Shown here: positions 33,601-43,444 of the stretch, in pieces
Layout of the letters: each line of letters starts with the position of its first letter
Position numbering within the stretch: position 1 is the stretch's first letter
Assembly: GCA_918807975.1 (NCBI GenBank)
Contig: OU964934.1
Span: 9,796,001 to 9,860,000, forward strand
DNA length: 64,000 bases
Source: Aplidium turbinatum
Lineage: Eukaryota > Chordata > Ascidiacea > Aplousobranchia > Polyclinidae
Direction of reading: 5' to 3'
Translations under genes and position numbers: made by a program
The notes under the pieces: generated by a model
Seen by the model: only the letters and a program-made list of their open reading frames with translations
Databases searched by the model: none
What the model was told of the DNA's origin: nothing

Positions 33601-34828
33601 TGTCACTTTGGGGTGGATTGGTCTATGTTTTTTAATTACAAATAAATACAAAAAAGCCATGGATTATTTTCAAAAATCACTGGAAATCAAAAAAAGGGTG
33701 TCAATAGATGAAGAAACTGATGAAAGTTTGGCAATCAATCTGGGTCAAATCGGTGTATGTTGCTTGAATACAAATAAATACAAAGATGCCATGAATTATT
33801 TTCAAAAGTCATTGGAAATCAAAAAGCGAGTGTCAATAGATGAGAAAACTGATAAAAGTGTAGCTGTCACTTTGGGGCATATTGGTCGCTGTTGCTCAGA
33901 AACAAATAAATACAAAGAAGCCATGGACTATTTTCAGAAATCACTGGAAATCAAGAAGAGAGTGTCGATGGTTGAGGAAACTGATGGAAGTGTGGCTGTC
34001 ACTTTGGGCCACATTGGTGTCTGTTGCTTAAATACAAACCAATACAAAAAAGCCATGGATCATTTTCAAAAATCACTGGAAATCAAAAAGCGAGTGTCAA
34101 TAGATGAGGAAATTGATAAAAGTGTGGCTGTTGCTATGGGACAGATTGGTGTCTGCTGCTTAAACACAAACAAATACGAAATTGCTATGGATTATTTTCA
34201 AAGATCATTGAAAATCACTAAGCGAGTGTCCACAGACGCGGAAACTGATGAAAGTGTGGCTATTACTATGGGACAGATTGGTGTCTGTTGCTTAAATACA
34301 AACAAATACAAAGAAGCCATGAATTATTTTCAAAAATCACTGGAAATCCTGCAGCGAGTGTCGATAAATGAGGAATCTGATAAAAGTGTGGCTGTCACTT
34401 TGGGCCACATTGGTGTCTGTTGCTTGAATACATATAAATACACAGACGCCATAAATCATTTCAAAAAATCACTGGAAGTCACGAAACGAGTGTCTGTAGA
34501 TGTGGAAACTGATCAAAGTGTGGCTATCGCTCTGGGACAGATTGGTCGCTGTTGTTTAGAAACAAGCCAATACAAAGAAGCTATGGATTATTTTCAAAAA
34601 TCACTGGAAATCCTAAAGCGAGTGTCAATAGATGAAAAAACTGATAAACATGTGGCTTGTACTCTGAGACAGATTGGCTTCTGTTGCTTGCAAACAAACA
34701 AATACAAAGAAGCCAAGGATTATTTTAAAAAATCACTAGAAATCAGAAAGCGAGTGTCCATAGATGTGGAAACTAATGAACGTGTAGCTGTTACTTTGGG
34801 TTACACTGTTTACCCGGCTTCTTTATAG
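30659..34828 (+). CDS. Intronless nucleotidyltransferase-TPR protein, 1,389 aa
   Basis: I do not recognise a named gene. Residues 176-201 hold a GlnD/DUF294-type nucleotidyltransferase signature: G180-M-G-S183, R186-K-E188, then TPFSDFE with D194 and E196 as candidate metal ligands (families usually have SDxD; here SDxE). Residues about 200-560 are helical and include FDGMMPHACKSPLGRQ and a GYHLGDIL motif, which I associate with uncharacterised invertebrate NTase-TPR proteins. From about residue 585, and regularly from 674, come roughly 16 TPRs of 44 residues (kinesin-light-chain-like: IGxCxLxTNKYKEAMxxFQKSLEIKKRVSIDEETD). No signal peptide or membrane segment is evident, so it is probably cytoplasmic. 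The final repeat stops partway (VTLGYTVYPASL). The ATG at 30659 starts a frame with no in-frame alternative before the conserved part. The function is unknown. Confidence 0.88.
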   Translation: MSVAEEFDLAVVLRDACYANGKERDISKSANVLHQMGLLYQKRTPDKVSLIQSAALLNASIARNPDNVSQVETDLKTLCLHILCQSKAETKDADLVEKARDVKTRFTILRDSTDKFLLDVKQIPNTVEDDVLYKLEVEKTEAIKSIQDMISDEYASIMKGISDYCESVLGKPPCKYSIVGMGSLARKEITPFSDFENVIVLQEGCQNLDNYEDVLEYFRWFAVVYQTILINLQETILPSVDIDSLKSKSNKGDYWFFDAFTTRGVSFDGMMPHACKSPLGRQKLTKNKPWKTELIKPVTEMLQYMNTKESLKNGYHLGDILTETVFVAGEITIYDEFFDGVKKLLDDLTSDESYRDNIIKQIKEDLENFATKPSLSTFSDKDNFNHKRVVYRSVTLFLSALKRLHNVSANSCFDIVTKLHEQQVLSEYAKHKLSVSVATACEIRLRVYMKNKRQVDFLEKTHSSNVAGNDSLSLVGTVGERSCINFFQVAYSLQCDICKQFEMRKLHFYPNITLLNVQICNFLKLELSASNLMKLFVDNPTNDERLMDFETCLCLLEENFKRLNRNTETTGTQNETNEVQFKEDIHVYFDMCEVLHNNKHYRESLEYGEKYLKLTENSSTGNTIVESKRIQAMKIMADDHYQTHQYNNAIEKYTHLLKIEEEQTEDPNAFESVVAAHYQLGKCFLTTNQYEEAMIHFQKSLQIKQISVDNNNDESAAESYHQIGRCYLYTNNYEQAMENFQKSLEMKKHMSMNEESDESVAESYHEIGYCFLYTNKYKEAMESFQKSLQIKKIISVDEKTDESLSESLHDIACCFLNTNKYKDAMDYFHKSLEIKKRVSIDEETDTSVAVTLHEIGVCFLNTNKYKEAMDYFQKSLEIKKRVSIDEKTDASMAVTLREIGRCFLNINKYKEAMDHFQKSLKINSRVSVDQETDESVAFSLDEIGRCYFNTNKYKEAMGCFQKSLEIKKRVSLNEKTDKSVAVTLGWIGLCFLITNKYKKAMDYFQKSLEIKKRVSIDEETDESLAINLGQIGVCCLNTNKYKDAMNYFQKSLEIKKRVSIDEKTDKSVAVTLGHIGRCCSETNKYKEAMDYFQKSLEIKKRVSMVEETDGSVAVTLGHIGVCCLNTNQYKKAMDHFQKSLEIKKRVSIDEEIDKSVAVAMGQIGVCCLNTNKYEIAMDYFQRSLKITKRVSTDAETDESVAITMGQIGVCCLNTNKYKEAMNYFQKSLEILQRVSINEESDKSVAVTLGHIGVCCLNTYKYTDAINHFKKSLEVTKRVSVDVETDQSVAIALGQIGRCCLETSQYKEAMDYFQKSLEILKRVSIDEKTDKHVACTLRQIGFCCLQTNKYKEAKDYFKKSLEIRKRVSIDVETNERVAVTLGYTVYPASL
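32680..34800 (+). repeat. 132-bp coding tandem array (about 16 TPR units)
   Basis: The period is 132 bp (44 codons), read from successive GCCATGGA(T/C)TATTTTCA cores at about 33129, 33261, 33393 and onward. Units in the 3' two thirds are almost identical at the DNA level, including silent positions, e.g. TCACTGGAAATCAAGAAGCG. The first units (32680-33060) are more diverged. This pattern suggests recent unit duplication or gene conversion. Confidence 0.92.
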
Positions 34829-34927
34829 TTGTATAGACTGATTGCAAACTTTCGTTTTGCCATATCTTTTTTTCTTGCGACGTATATGTTGTTCAGTCAA
34901 AATGATGATGTGCGCTGCCTTTTTGAT

Positions 34928-35041
34928 AGAGCTGTGGAGTCGGGCGAAAAATATACGACCCCGACTTCTCGGTTTATAACTGGCCGATTTCCACTCCAAA
35001 CGCACAAAAATTCTTCCGACTCTTCGACTCCATAGCCCTGA
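34928..35041. mobile_element. Short hAT-like MITE (about 114 bp)
   Basis: The ends AGAGCTGTGGAGTCGG and CGACTCCATAGCCCTGA are inverted repeats, with flanks TTTTTGAT / TTTTTAAT (7 of 8 identical). It sits 100 bp after the NTase-TPR stop codon. Confidence 0.7.
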
Positions 35042-35049
35042 TTTTTAAT

Positions 35050-36231
35050 CACTGACGATAACGCATTTAAGATTGAAATATGAAAAATCACTGTTCGTGT
35101 TGTTGTATAGTTAACTCTCCTGGCGTCAATCGTATTTAAACTCAAAGTTTAGCGATACCACAACAGATAATTCCACTCCACAATGCATTGCTGAATGCTA
35201 TTACTAGGCCTATACGGTGACAGTTTGGTTTTCCAAACAGATGAAAAGAGCGTTTTAATTTTCGAAACGAATACTCGGAACAATTAGTTATTACGTTTAT
35301 GGCTATTGGTTTCAGTCAGATTTTTTTAGCCTTTTTGTTAAGTTTTTCTTTTACAAAAAATAATTTTTTATAGCATTTAATTGGGTTTTATTTCTAAGCA
35401 GTTTTAAAAAGATTCAAATTTATGAAAAATATTTTATAAAAATTCGCAAAGAATATTGTGCAGCTTTATCACTGTTTAGAAATTCTTGATTTAAACAATT
35501 TTCACAGTGTAAACAACATTTTCACGGCTGATTTCAGCAATTATTAAATGTTTATGTTTTTATTTGCTGGCACTTTTACAGATACGGAAGAAGCCACTTT
35601 TATGGCGACCAAAACTTTATCAATAAATTATACAAGTTTCCGCACCTGATTGATTTAATTTACTTGTTATAGTTAAATTTTAACCCTGTGTTTGATCTTA
35701 GTATTATTAAAATAGTTACCAATCTCGTGTTTATTTCAAATACTTTTCATTTTTTTATGTAATTCAGCAGGTGATAAAATAGGCTCGCCTGCACAATATT
35801 TTTTCAAGTGATAAAAACTGTGTTTAGCATTGTTGATGTAGGCCTATTCTTTTCTTTTTTTTGATTCAATATTTCTTTTTCTTTTCGTTTATTGATTTTA
35901 GTTTGAGGTTTTCATTTTACTATTTTCATTTTGTCGATTTTCGTCGAGTATCAAACTGTTTTCTCATTGTTGTTCTTGCCACAAGTCTTGATGTAGTGCT
36001 AATTTAATGATGATATAATTAGCCTGCAGTATAACCAAGAGGGTAACAGCATACTTCTGTGAGTATTCTACTTGAACCAGGTTATTTTTTCTATTAATAG
36101 GCCTACAACCTAGTGAGCAATCAGTATTAAGTATCTTGCAAGAGCGATTTCAGGAAATTATAAAATATATTTTCGTTTGTTATACTGTATAATGCAACCT
36201 TTTGCTCTGGTAAAAAGCTAACTATTATTAA
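35050..36231. other. Non-coding AT-rich stretch
   Basis: There is no gene signal. Long T/A runs are present and no TPR remnants are visible. Confidence 0.4.
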
Positions 36232-36347
36232 ATACATCACTAGTCACTGTATAAGTTTGTATAACTTTGTTTTTTTTTTGAAAGCGCAAAATTAAATTCT
36301 ATTGATTAAATTCTATTGTTTTATACATAGCCTACATTATGTAAAGA
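36232..36347 (+). repeat. Direct repeat flanking the NTase-TPR gene, downstream copy
   Basis: It matches 30481-30590 in orientation and order (TACATCACTAGTCACT, CTTTGTTTTTT, GCGCAAAATTAAATTCTATTG, TACATTATGTAA), with a short internal duplication of ATTAAATTCTATTG. Confidence 0.75.
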
Positions 36348-37160
36348 ATTTTTGAGAAATAATTTTTCTTCTTGCTTATGAAGCAGCAATTCAGGCAACA
36401 TCTCTCAATTGTTGCAACCAGAGTAATGTCTTCATATCAGGGTCTATGAGATCCACATGTTCTGCAGGTCGAAACACTGGACAGTGATTAATGATTAGGG
36501 TGGGCCGTTTTTGACTTTTTTTCGAAATTCAAAAACGGCTAGTCATAAAAAGTGGCACATGCATGAAAAAATTACGTGTGCAAAATTTCATCAGTTTGGG
36601 GGTGCATCTTCTGCCCCCGCAGGGGGGTCAAAATTTCAATTTTTTTTAAAAAAATGGGAAATTTCACTTTCCGTTTTAACATATTTTTTTTTATAATTTT
36701 TTTTTCTGCCAGTTATAAATTGTAAGTGGGATGTACCCAGAACTTTCCTGTGTAAAGGCATGTTCGAAGCTTAAGGTTTAATGCCCCCGCATCGACGACC
36801 AAAATGCTGAATTTTCACCAATTTGAGATGCTATTTTGTCATTACTCAATAAACAAACTTGTCGCAAAAGGGCGAGATGGTGTTAACGCTGTACGCTCAT
36901 TTATGTTCTGTCCACTACCTTTGCAGGATGATACGAATGAAGTACGAACATCAGTAGCCTACGTATTTATGATAAAGAGTTACAAAAAAATAATGAATAA
37001 CCTTTTGAAGTCAAATTCTAGAGGTGGGCCTAAATTTCAGCAAAATTTGGACCAAATGAAAATATCTGCAAAGCAAAAATATTTGAAATCGGTTGTTGTA
37101 GCCTGAGTGTTCCAATTTTCTGCAATGTACTTTCCCGCAGGAAAATCGTGTCCCTGTTAC

Positions 37161-38825
37161 CAGTGATGTACGCGCATACAAAAAATATTGACGCCGTCAG
37201 CGCAAACGCAAACGTTCGAAAAACTATACGCCGCATGCGTCAACGCAACTTGTAAAAAAAGTTGGCGGCGTCAGCGTTAGCGCATACTCTAGCGCAAACT
37301 CATTTTGTTTGCTAGGTGCCAAATATTCACATGGTATAAACCACTCGAAACAACACACTTTTCAAGCCATTTCGCGATTTCTCGTTACAAGAAATTATCT
37401 TTTTGGCCTGAAGGCACATCTGGCATTGAAAATATAAGTTTTTGCCTTTCGAAGAAGAGAGCTTAAAATACTTTTTCATGTAGGGCCATGGATTTGTATT
37501 ATCATGCTCCATTTCACTTGGAGATGAGTATTACCGTAAGCTATTCCTTGAATACAATAGTGTAGTGTAAGAAACTGTAGCATATGCCCATCAAGAAAAT
37601 TCTAGTATTATACTAACTGTCGCTCCTAGTAATATACTAACTGTCGCTCCCTAAAAATCCATTATAAAAAACACTATTTTTAAAATGATTCCGTTTGAAT
37701 GAGACTAATGTTGCTTTTAATGCCATAATTCTCTAAGTAAGCTCTATTCTTTTTTCTGATAAGATTTTTAAAAAGTGGGTTAATGGAAGACAAAACTGCC
37801 AGACACAAGCAAGTTTAGATTCTGAACTGCACAACTCTTTGTTATTAGCATTCAGGGATAGTTAGCATTACTAGTGTTATTAGCAGTAGGCTACTCAAAA
37901 GCCTCTCACAATTGGCCCCTGGATGCATGTTTTGCTAAACTGCTCATCAAGTTACAAAACATATATAATTACATACTTACGCAACAGACTGTATAAATTG
38001 TCAAGTAAAAATTACCTTAGCTTGATAGCCTACTGTATGTAGGCCTACACATTACTACGCTACATAGCCTACAACAAGAATAACCGGCAAAGGCAAAGTA
38101 ATGTACTACATATAACATACAGAGTACAACATCATGCAAGCAATCACGGTCGGAGACCAAATATTTGAGTTTGTTTAGATACATAGGCTGCACTGCTCAA
38201 TGAGTGCTCATTGCCTGAGAAGTTTCTGATTTGCCCCAAAATGCAAGACTTAACTAATATAAATTAAAGTGCTCACAATTGCTTACAAACGCCTTCAACA
38301 CTGCTTGACTAAAAAAACTTCACACTACGAAGCCAAGTCATTGTTTACATTTTTTACATGGAGCGACATTACCAATCTACCTACTTGCTTGCTTACATTA
38401 CATTCCTGTTCTGATCCGAAATTTACTAAGTAATTTTGCAGTAAGGCTAAGTTGTTTTAACTAATTCTTTCTTTTTTTTTGCAAGACTTCAGTCTCCACG
38501 TGGGACTCTAGCGTCAAAGGCAGTAGTGCGATATACAAACAAACTCCAGCTGACTGAACAATAGATGACACTGTGACACAACACTAGAACAATGGGCAAT
38601 TGCAAGACGTCAACATTTCGCAGTTTGGCAAAAAAAAATTGCAAACAACAACTAAGACATTAAAAAGTATGCGTTGACGCTATGCGCTAAAAAACCGCGA
38701 AAACTTTACGGCGCATCCTCAAGCGCAAACTATCCAAAAAAATGTGGCCGCAAGCGTTAGCGCAAACAAAAAGTATACGCCGCAAGTATGCGGCGTAGAA
38801 TTTGCGGCGCATACGTACATCTCTG
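37161..38825 (-). mobile_element. hAT element (family X) copy 2, clean, TSD CCTGTTAC
   Basis: The same ends as 19381-23924, in reverse orientation, are flanked by exact 8-bp CCTGTTAC (37153-37160, 38826-38833). The 1,665-bp sequence has no transposase, so it is non-autonomous. Both termini are rich in GCGCAAAC/TACGCCGC motifs, probably transposase binding sites (inference). Confidence 0.94.
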
Positions 38826-39059
38826 CCTGTTACAGAATAACAGTTCCTTCTTGATCAAAGAACAACTCGCATAATGGTGATTGATAAACATGATAAATCG
38901 GCCACAAAATCTAATTTTAAACGTTTTCCGAGGAGAGTCGCAAGATCAGAACAATTGCGATCTTTACGTGAAGACCCAAAAGCAGGCACAAGCAGGGCCT
39001 ATGAGAGGGGGGTACGGAGGGTACGGCGTACCCTTGAGGGCTTAGGCCTGTGTTTGTTG

Positions 39060-39345
39060 GGGGGCCCAAAATTGTGGTTTTATAGTTTACGAGCAAAAAA
39101 TGTTTGGTTAAAACCATCCTAAATGACTGATTTCAAGCATAAAAGTTGTTATTCTTTAGTCCTAGGGGCCTGTAATCTAGCAAAAGGGCTCAGAAAGGTA
39201 ATCGAGTGCTTTGCGAGCGAATTAGGGGCCCAAAGTGGTAATTTAATGCTTTACGTGCAAAGGTGTTCTGTTAAAAGCACCCTAAATTAAATCATAAAAG
39301 TTAGTTATTCTCCTGTCCGGGGGGGGAGGAGCATAGTGTAGCAAA
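39060..39345 (+). repeat. Two diverged ~165-bp tandem units
   Basis: Unit 1 (from about 39060) and unit 2 (from about 39226) share in order GGGGCCCAAA, TTTACG(A/T)GCAAA, GTTAAAA, CCTAAAT, CATAAAAGTT, TTATTCT and GTAGCAAAAG-type landmarks. Confidence 0.65.
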
Positions 39346-39572
39346 AGCAGGTGTGAGAAAAGCCCGGGCAAAGAGCCCGGGTGTTTTTTTTGTGTTTTAT
39401 AACAACTATTTGACGAAGGTAGTTTCACGCTTATTTCACTTCAAAATGAATTTCGGGGTTAGAACAGGAGCCGGAGAATACTTTCGGAGCAGGACCGGAG
39501 CTGGAGTAAAAAACAGTGACTTCTCTCGTTCACCTCTGCTAGTGCTGGGCATGTGGTGAATATTATGTTTGA

Positions 39573-39950
39573 GCCTTGGTAGAGAGCTTGGCTTGTACCA
39601 GATAGCCTACATATAACACTCAATAACGTTAACGGATTTAACATTAAACACACAAAAAAACATGAAAAAGATACTAAATCCAACGTTTTCGACACCACGT
39701 TGTGTCCTCTTCAGAAATAATTATAAGTTAAGTTACATCTAAGAGAAATAAAAAAATGAATTAAAAAATTTTTCATTAAAGATGTAGGCTACAAGCGACA
39801 CCTCTCAACAGCACCATCAACAACTGACACACGAATTCAATGCAGGATACACAAGTTGGAGAGGGACAGATCACATGATATGCACAACACAAAATAATAG
39901 TTTTATTGCAGCCTGATACTATTATTGCGCACAGATGTCCAATTCTGGGC
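39573..39950 (-). mobile_element. Penelope-like fragment with hammerhead-like motif
   Basis: On the minus strand it shows CTGAAGAGGACACAACGTGG followed by TGTCGAAAACGTT (about 39677-39714). The tail ACAAGCCAAGCTCTC with TACCAAGGCTC is shared with the copies at 20541-22025 and 28610-28655. The coding part is mostly lost. Confidence 0.7.
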
Positions 39951-41151
39951 CGGAGTGAGAGGGGGGCCCGGAATGACTCTTCGTAACCCTAGTGAAAATT
40001 TCTCTCAGAGGCCCTGGGCACAAGTAACGCTTTGGTTAAAACACCTTTAACTTCTTATTCAATCTCAGAAACTTTGTGATCCAATGAAGAACGCTGCGAA
40101 GATTTTGATTATCAACCCAGTTTTGCCTCGGAAAACCCCAGAAAAAGCAAGGTTACTTCCAGTTTAGTAGTATTTGCTGAATCATGCGATCGTACTGGTA
40201 TTTCAGATAGGTCTGCAGCACTTATTGCTTCATCACTTCTACAAGATGCGGGAGTTGTAACGGATAGCGAATCTCAATCAGTCATAGATAAAAGCAAAGT
40301 GAGAAGGGCGAGAAAAAAATTGTAGTTTACAACTCAAATGCAACGTAGGCCTATCATGTGCCTAAATTTGCAAAGCATATATTTTGATGGCCGAAAAGAT
40401 TAAACCATCAAACAAAATGATATTGATGGGCAACTTCGAAAACATTTCGCAGTTGAAGAGCACAATAGGCTACTTTACCTGAGGAGCCAAGTTCTCATTT
40501 CGTTGGTCATTTTACTGTAGCCAACTGATCTAATGTGTCAATAGCTACCGGGATTCTTGAATATCTTGGATCCAATAAAATTAGCTACGATAATGTAATG
40601 GCAATTGGATGCGATGGAACCGCAATAAACACAGGTCAAAAAGGCGTCGTGATAAAGCTCCTGGAAGATCATTTCCAAAAGCCACTTTAATGGTTAATAT
40701 GCCTACTCCATAGTAATGAATTGCCTCTTAGGCATCTTATAAAAGATATGGCAATGCTAGCAGACCTGATAGCTTCACTGGGCCCATTATAAAGCAGCTA
40801 GCCACTGTCACACAATTAGATGTTGTAAAATATAGAGCAGTTCCGGCACCAGAGATTGAAATTGATGAAAATGACCTCAGCCCCGACCAAAAATATCTTC
40901 TACACATGCACAGAGCAGTGAAAAGTGGAGATATATCAATTCACTTCGCATATAGGAGTCTAGGTATGATGATTGATGAACCACTCAAGATGGTTGAACA
41001 CAGCCAGTAGAATTCTACTTTTATATGTTGCATCTAACGCGTCAGCTGTATTGGTGGAACGTGTGGACTATATTATGAATGTTTATATTCCAGTATGGTT
41101 TGCCATTATAAAGGAAAGCAATTTCACTAATGGCCAAAAACATTTCTTTAA

Positions 41152-41738
41152 CCCTTAGGCGGTTGGGCTCCTGGAGTCTTGCTCAGTTTGGGGGGGGGCT
41201 GTCGATTCTTCTTATGCTTTAGGAGTGATATCTCTGTTATTTTTTAAGGCACGGTTTCAAAATTTGGGATTCACTTTGTAAAACTATTCACGCAGAGCAT
41301 ATCCGAAAATTAAAACTATGCAAATTTTAGAACTGCTTATATACGTTGAAATGTTGATGTGACTTATGACGTTTGAATTATTTGGTATTTTTTGATAGAG
41401 TAATGAAAAACATGCATTGCAATGTTGTGATGAAATTTTTTTTACATAATCTCAATTTAAATCATTTGATTAACAAGACATGGGCCAAATTAATTGCTTT
41501 CATCAAACTGGTGGGAAAATTTTGAACAATAGAATTAGAAATATTTCAGAGGATGTGCTGAGAAATGCCTTATATCTCTCAATTTATAACCTTTATTCGC
41601 TCAAAATTTCAGCTCAATAGAGGTGAATAAAAGTTAGGAAAAGTCAAGAAATCTCGTAGTCCCAGCCTCAGTGGCTTTAGAGATACAACTGTTGATACAA
41701 AAAAGTTGAATTGACAGCCCCCCCCAACCTTCAAAGGG
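41152..41738. mobile_element. piggyBac-type MITE (TTAA target), inside the transposase fossil
   Basis: Terminal CCCTTAGGCGGTTGGG and CCAACCTTCAAAGGG are imperfect inverted repeats flanked by TTAA (41148-41151, 41739-41742). TTAA targeting and a CCCT terminus are characteristic of piggyBac. It is 587 bp with no coding capacity. It interrupts the surrounding transposase remnant. Confidence 0.88.
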
Positions 41739-43133
41739 TTAAAATTCTACACTCTGCTCAGAAGCTATCAAATAAAGCTCGCAATATCCTCAACAAAGTA
41801 ATATAGAGGAATGTGTTTTATGCCCATCCTGAAAACATTTTGATTGCAATCATATGTTATACCAAAGAGTATGTAAGGGCACTAGGATGAAGAACAATTT
41901 TCAATGCAAAAATATTATCACCTCACAGCACTCGTCAGCAAAAATTCACCCTGTCAATATTGCAGTTCAGTTCCGAACGTTACTTTGAGATGATAGACTG
42001 GCAAAATATTCCAGTTACGGAACTCCCAAGCGATGCGTGGTGTTAACAGCAATGTGATAAAAAAGCACACCAAAACAAAGATGCCTTCACAACAGTTGTT
42101 TTCTACGTTTTCTCTGCCACACACAACAGATGCGCATCACATGTGGTGGACAGCGTTGAAAGAGATGGGTAGCCTACATCAAAGCAATATTACAATCAAG
42201 AAAAAAAAAATCCTAGGTTCCAGTCGAAACAAGATTTTATGATTCATGAGACTTCAGCCAGAACTAAATTTGAGCAAAATCTGGTGAACTGGCTAAAAGA
42301 CCTTGTTGTTTGTTGCATTTTTGACACAATTTCGATTTTTTTTGTTAACACAAGTTGTTTTTTATCGTTACATTGCTGTCAAACAAAGTTTACTCTTGTA
42401 TGTGGTTCTGTAGTAGCCTATCAAGTGAACGTTTAAGGGTTTGTAAATGACAAATTTGTGTAAACAAAATCATGATAACAATTCACGTGGAACAGTACAG
42501 TACGGTACATTCCATTTACGGAACCTGCAGATCATATTGCTTTTATTCTGAAGTAAATTATAGTATTGCGTTTTATAGCTGCAACTGATCTAACGTAGCC
42601 TACTATTGCTTTTAATTTAAGCAAGATTACGTCTTATAGTTTGTCAGTTCGTATCATGCTGCAAAGGTAGTGGACAGAACATAAATGAGCGTACAGCGTT
42701 AACACTATCTCGCCCTTTTGCGACAAGTTTGTTTATTGAGCAATGACAAAATTGCATCTCAAATTGGTGAAAATTCAGCATTTTGGTCGTCGATGCGGGG
42801 GCATTAAACCTTAAGCTTCAAAGATGCCTTTACATAGAAAAGTTCTGGGTACATCCCACTTACAATTTATAACTAGCCAGAAGAAAAATTATAAAAAAAT
42901 ATATGTTAAAACGGAAAGTGAAATTTCCCATTTTTTTTCAAAAAATTGAAAGTTTGACCCCCCTGCGGGGGCAGAAGATGTACCCCCAAACTGATGAAAT
43001 TTTGCACACGTAATTTTTTCATGCATGTGCCACTTTTTATGACTAGCCGTTTTTAAATTTCGAAAAAAAGTCAAAAACGGCCCACCCTATTAATGATGTG
43101 CTGTGCTGTTTGACAGTCACCACATCTAACCAC

Positions 43134-43444
43134 TCAGCAGCAGTGGCCGAGTAGTTAGCGCGTTGGGCTCGCAATCGAGAGCCTGCATGTTCGACTTCAG
43201 CCACCCGCACTTGCTGTTGTTTCTCTGGGCAAGAAACTTTACGATAATTGCCTCTACCCAGTGATCGATTTCGAGTAATGGGTAGTACCAAATTTAAGTC
43301 ATAAGTAGAGTAGACAACCGGAAACAGACATTGCCGTCGGCTGCAGCGTGGGTCAGGTGTACGTCGAAAGGCGTACACCGATGCATATAGCTCAAGTCCG
43401 CTTTCCCGCAATGCAGGATAAAGGTATGAAAAACAAACACAAGC
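43134..43444 (+). mobile_element. SINE-B (tRNA-derived), copy 1
   Basis: A tRNA-like head contains an A box (TGGCCGAGTAGTTAGCGCG) and a B box (TGTTCGACTTC), followed by a body shared with 47563-47876 and 56189-56490 (CTCTGGGCAAGAAACTTTAC, AAACAGACATTGCCGTCGGC, ACACCGATGCATA). It ends in an A/C-rich AAAAACAAAC tail. Confidence 0.9.

Larger units (their letters stand above)
38993..40016. mobile_element. hAT element, TSD GGCACAAG, inside the 6.6-kb transposon
   Basis: The ends CAGGGCCTATGAGAG and CTCTCAGAGGCCCTG are inverted repeats with exact 8-bp GGCACAAG at 38985-38992 and 40017-40024. It splits the transposase sequence. The interior has a degenerate two-unit tandem repeat (39060-39345) and a Penelope-like fragment (39573-39950). 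Confidence 0.92.
38870..42440 (+). pseudogene. Decayed transposase of the 36496-43089 element
   Basis: Plus-strand pieces in order are NFKRFPRRVARSEQLRSLRE (interrupted by the 38993-40016 hAT), ESCDRTGISDRSAALIASSL followed by SQSVIDKSKVRRARKK, GILEYLGSNKISYDNVMAIG with CDGTAINTGQKG, WLNTASRILLLYVASN, PVWFAIIKESNF, then after the piggyBac MITE RNVFYAHPENILIA and LVNWLKDLVV. Many stops and frameshifts are present. I recognise this as a transposase type scattered in invertebrate genomes (Asp-rich CDGTxxNTG core), but the subfamily name is uncertain. Confidence 0.75.
36496..43089 (+). mobile_element. 6.6-kb DNA transposon with ~445-bp TIRs, TSD TTAATGAT
   Basis: The ends TAGGGTGGGCCGTTTTTGAC and GTCAAAAACGGCCCACCCTA are the tips of inverted repeats of about 445 bp (36496-36943 and 42643-43089). 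Exact 8-bp duplications TTAATGAT lie at 36488-36495 and 43090-43097, pointing to the hAT superfamily. Inside are a decayed transposase (38870-42440), a clean family-X hAT (37161-38825), another hAT (38993-40016) and a piggyBac-type MITE (41152-41738). Both arms contain the same CCCCCGCAGGGGGGTCAAA block. Confidence 0.92.
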
